The translations under genes were made by a program, and so were the position numbers. From Aquabacter cavernae (GTDB lineage Bacteria > Pseudomonadota > Alphaproteobacteria > Rhizobiales > Xanthobacteraceae): a stretch of DNA of 64,000 bases. The notes below the pieces were generated by a model that saw only the letters and a program-made list of their open reading frames with translations, was not told where the DNA came from and did no database searches. The DNA lies in assembly GCF_003993795.1 (NCBI RefSeq), contig NZ_RWKV01000003.1:236836-300835 (forward strand), read 5' to 3'. Within the stretch, counting starts at the first letter, position 1. Each line of letters begins with the position of its first letter. This document shows, one piece after another, positions 63,861 through 64,000 of the stretch.

Positions 63861-64000
63861 TCAGCTGGCGATGGGTGCCTTGTGCTCCTCATCGATGGAG
63901 CGCGTGTCTCCGGTCTCCACGAGGGTTCGGGTGGCGTCGATGGAGGCGTAGGTCCACAGGATCTTCATGCCCTCGCTGTCGGAGCGGTTGATGAAGCGGT
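63861..64000 (-). CDS. C-terminal end of an uncharacterised protein, start outside window
   Basis: An open minus-strand frame enters at base 64000 and stops at TGA 63863-63861, giving the last 45 or so residues, including RFINRSDSEGMKILWTYAS and TRSIDEEHKAPIAS. No family recognised. It converges on the kinase gene with one base between the stops. Confidence 0.55.
   Translation of the reverse strand, partial: RFINRSDSEGMKILWTYASIDATRTLVETGDTRSIDEEHKAPIAS

Overview
The window is about 64 kb of GC-rich DNA with tightly packed, often 4-base-overlapping genes. Gene content (groESL with a CIRCE operator, many Liv-type ABC transporters, a TRAP transporter with fused membrane subunits, LLM-type flavin monooxygenases, a rhizobial-type intergenic repeat) points to a soil or plant-associated alphaproteobacterium of the Hyphomicrobiales, probably near Xanthobacteraceae. 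That placement is inferred from gene content and composition, not from a marker-gene comparison.

Bases 1-30453 are an accessory uptake and catabolism region. It opens with the livHM end of one operon (1-1675) and a divergent FAD-dependent oxidoreductase. A complete operon follows on the minus strand: binding protein, livG, livF, livH, livM and a carboxymuconolactone-decarboxylase-like gene (8386-3341). An LLM monooxygenase (8644-10014) is divergent from it and convergent with a Dpp/Opp-type operon (15648-10021). Bases 16098-30453 form a second catabolic cluster: RraA/HMG-aldolase-like protein, TRAP receptor and fused permease, IclR regulator, LigI-like amidohydrolase, second LLM monooxygenase with flavin reductase, SMP-30 lactonase, 2-hydroxyacid dehydrogenase, and a Liv operon in which livM and livG are fused. 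Similar operator-like sequences occur at three of its promoters.

Bases 30714-38534 hold groESL with a duplicated groEL 3' end, a lipoprotein, a beta-hydroxyacid dehydrogenase divergent from a LacI regulator, a SpoU-type RNA methyltransferase, an N-formylglutamate amidohydrolase and a transglutaminase. Bases 38615-43678 are a further Liv operon that ends in a peptide-deformylase-like gene lacking two of three metal ligands.

Bases 43999-53313 are mostly housekeeping genes: mnmA, a small methyltransferase, tRNA-Met, a decayed mntP-like gene interrupted by an intergenic repeat, a CytX-like permease, a YegP-like protein, lepA, a GGDEF/EAL protein and an SDR. Bases 53495-64000 hold a DUF3011 secreted protein, a TetR-controlled YbhGF-type efflux operon, gltS, a three-repeat CRISPR array resembling type I-C with no cas genes in the window, two coupled genes of unknown function, a two-component system and one truncated gene at the edge.

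The strongest candidates for undescribed biology are the 16-30 kb catabolic cluster with its shared operator, the degenerate deformylase inside a Liv operon, the orphan CRISPR, and the groEL-tail and mntP relics.
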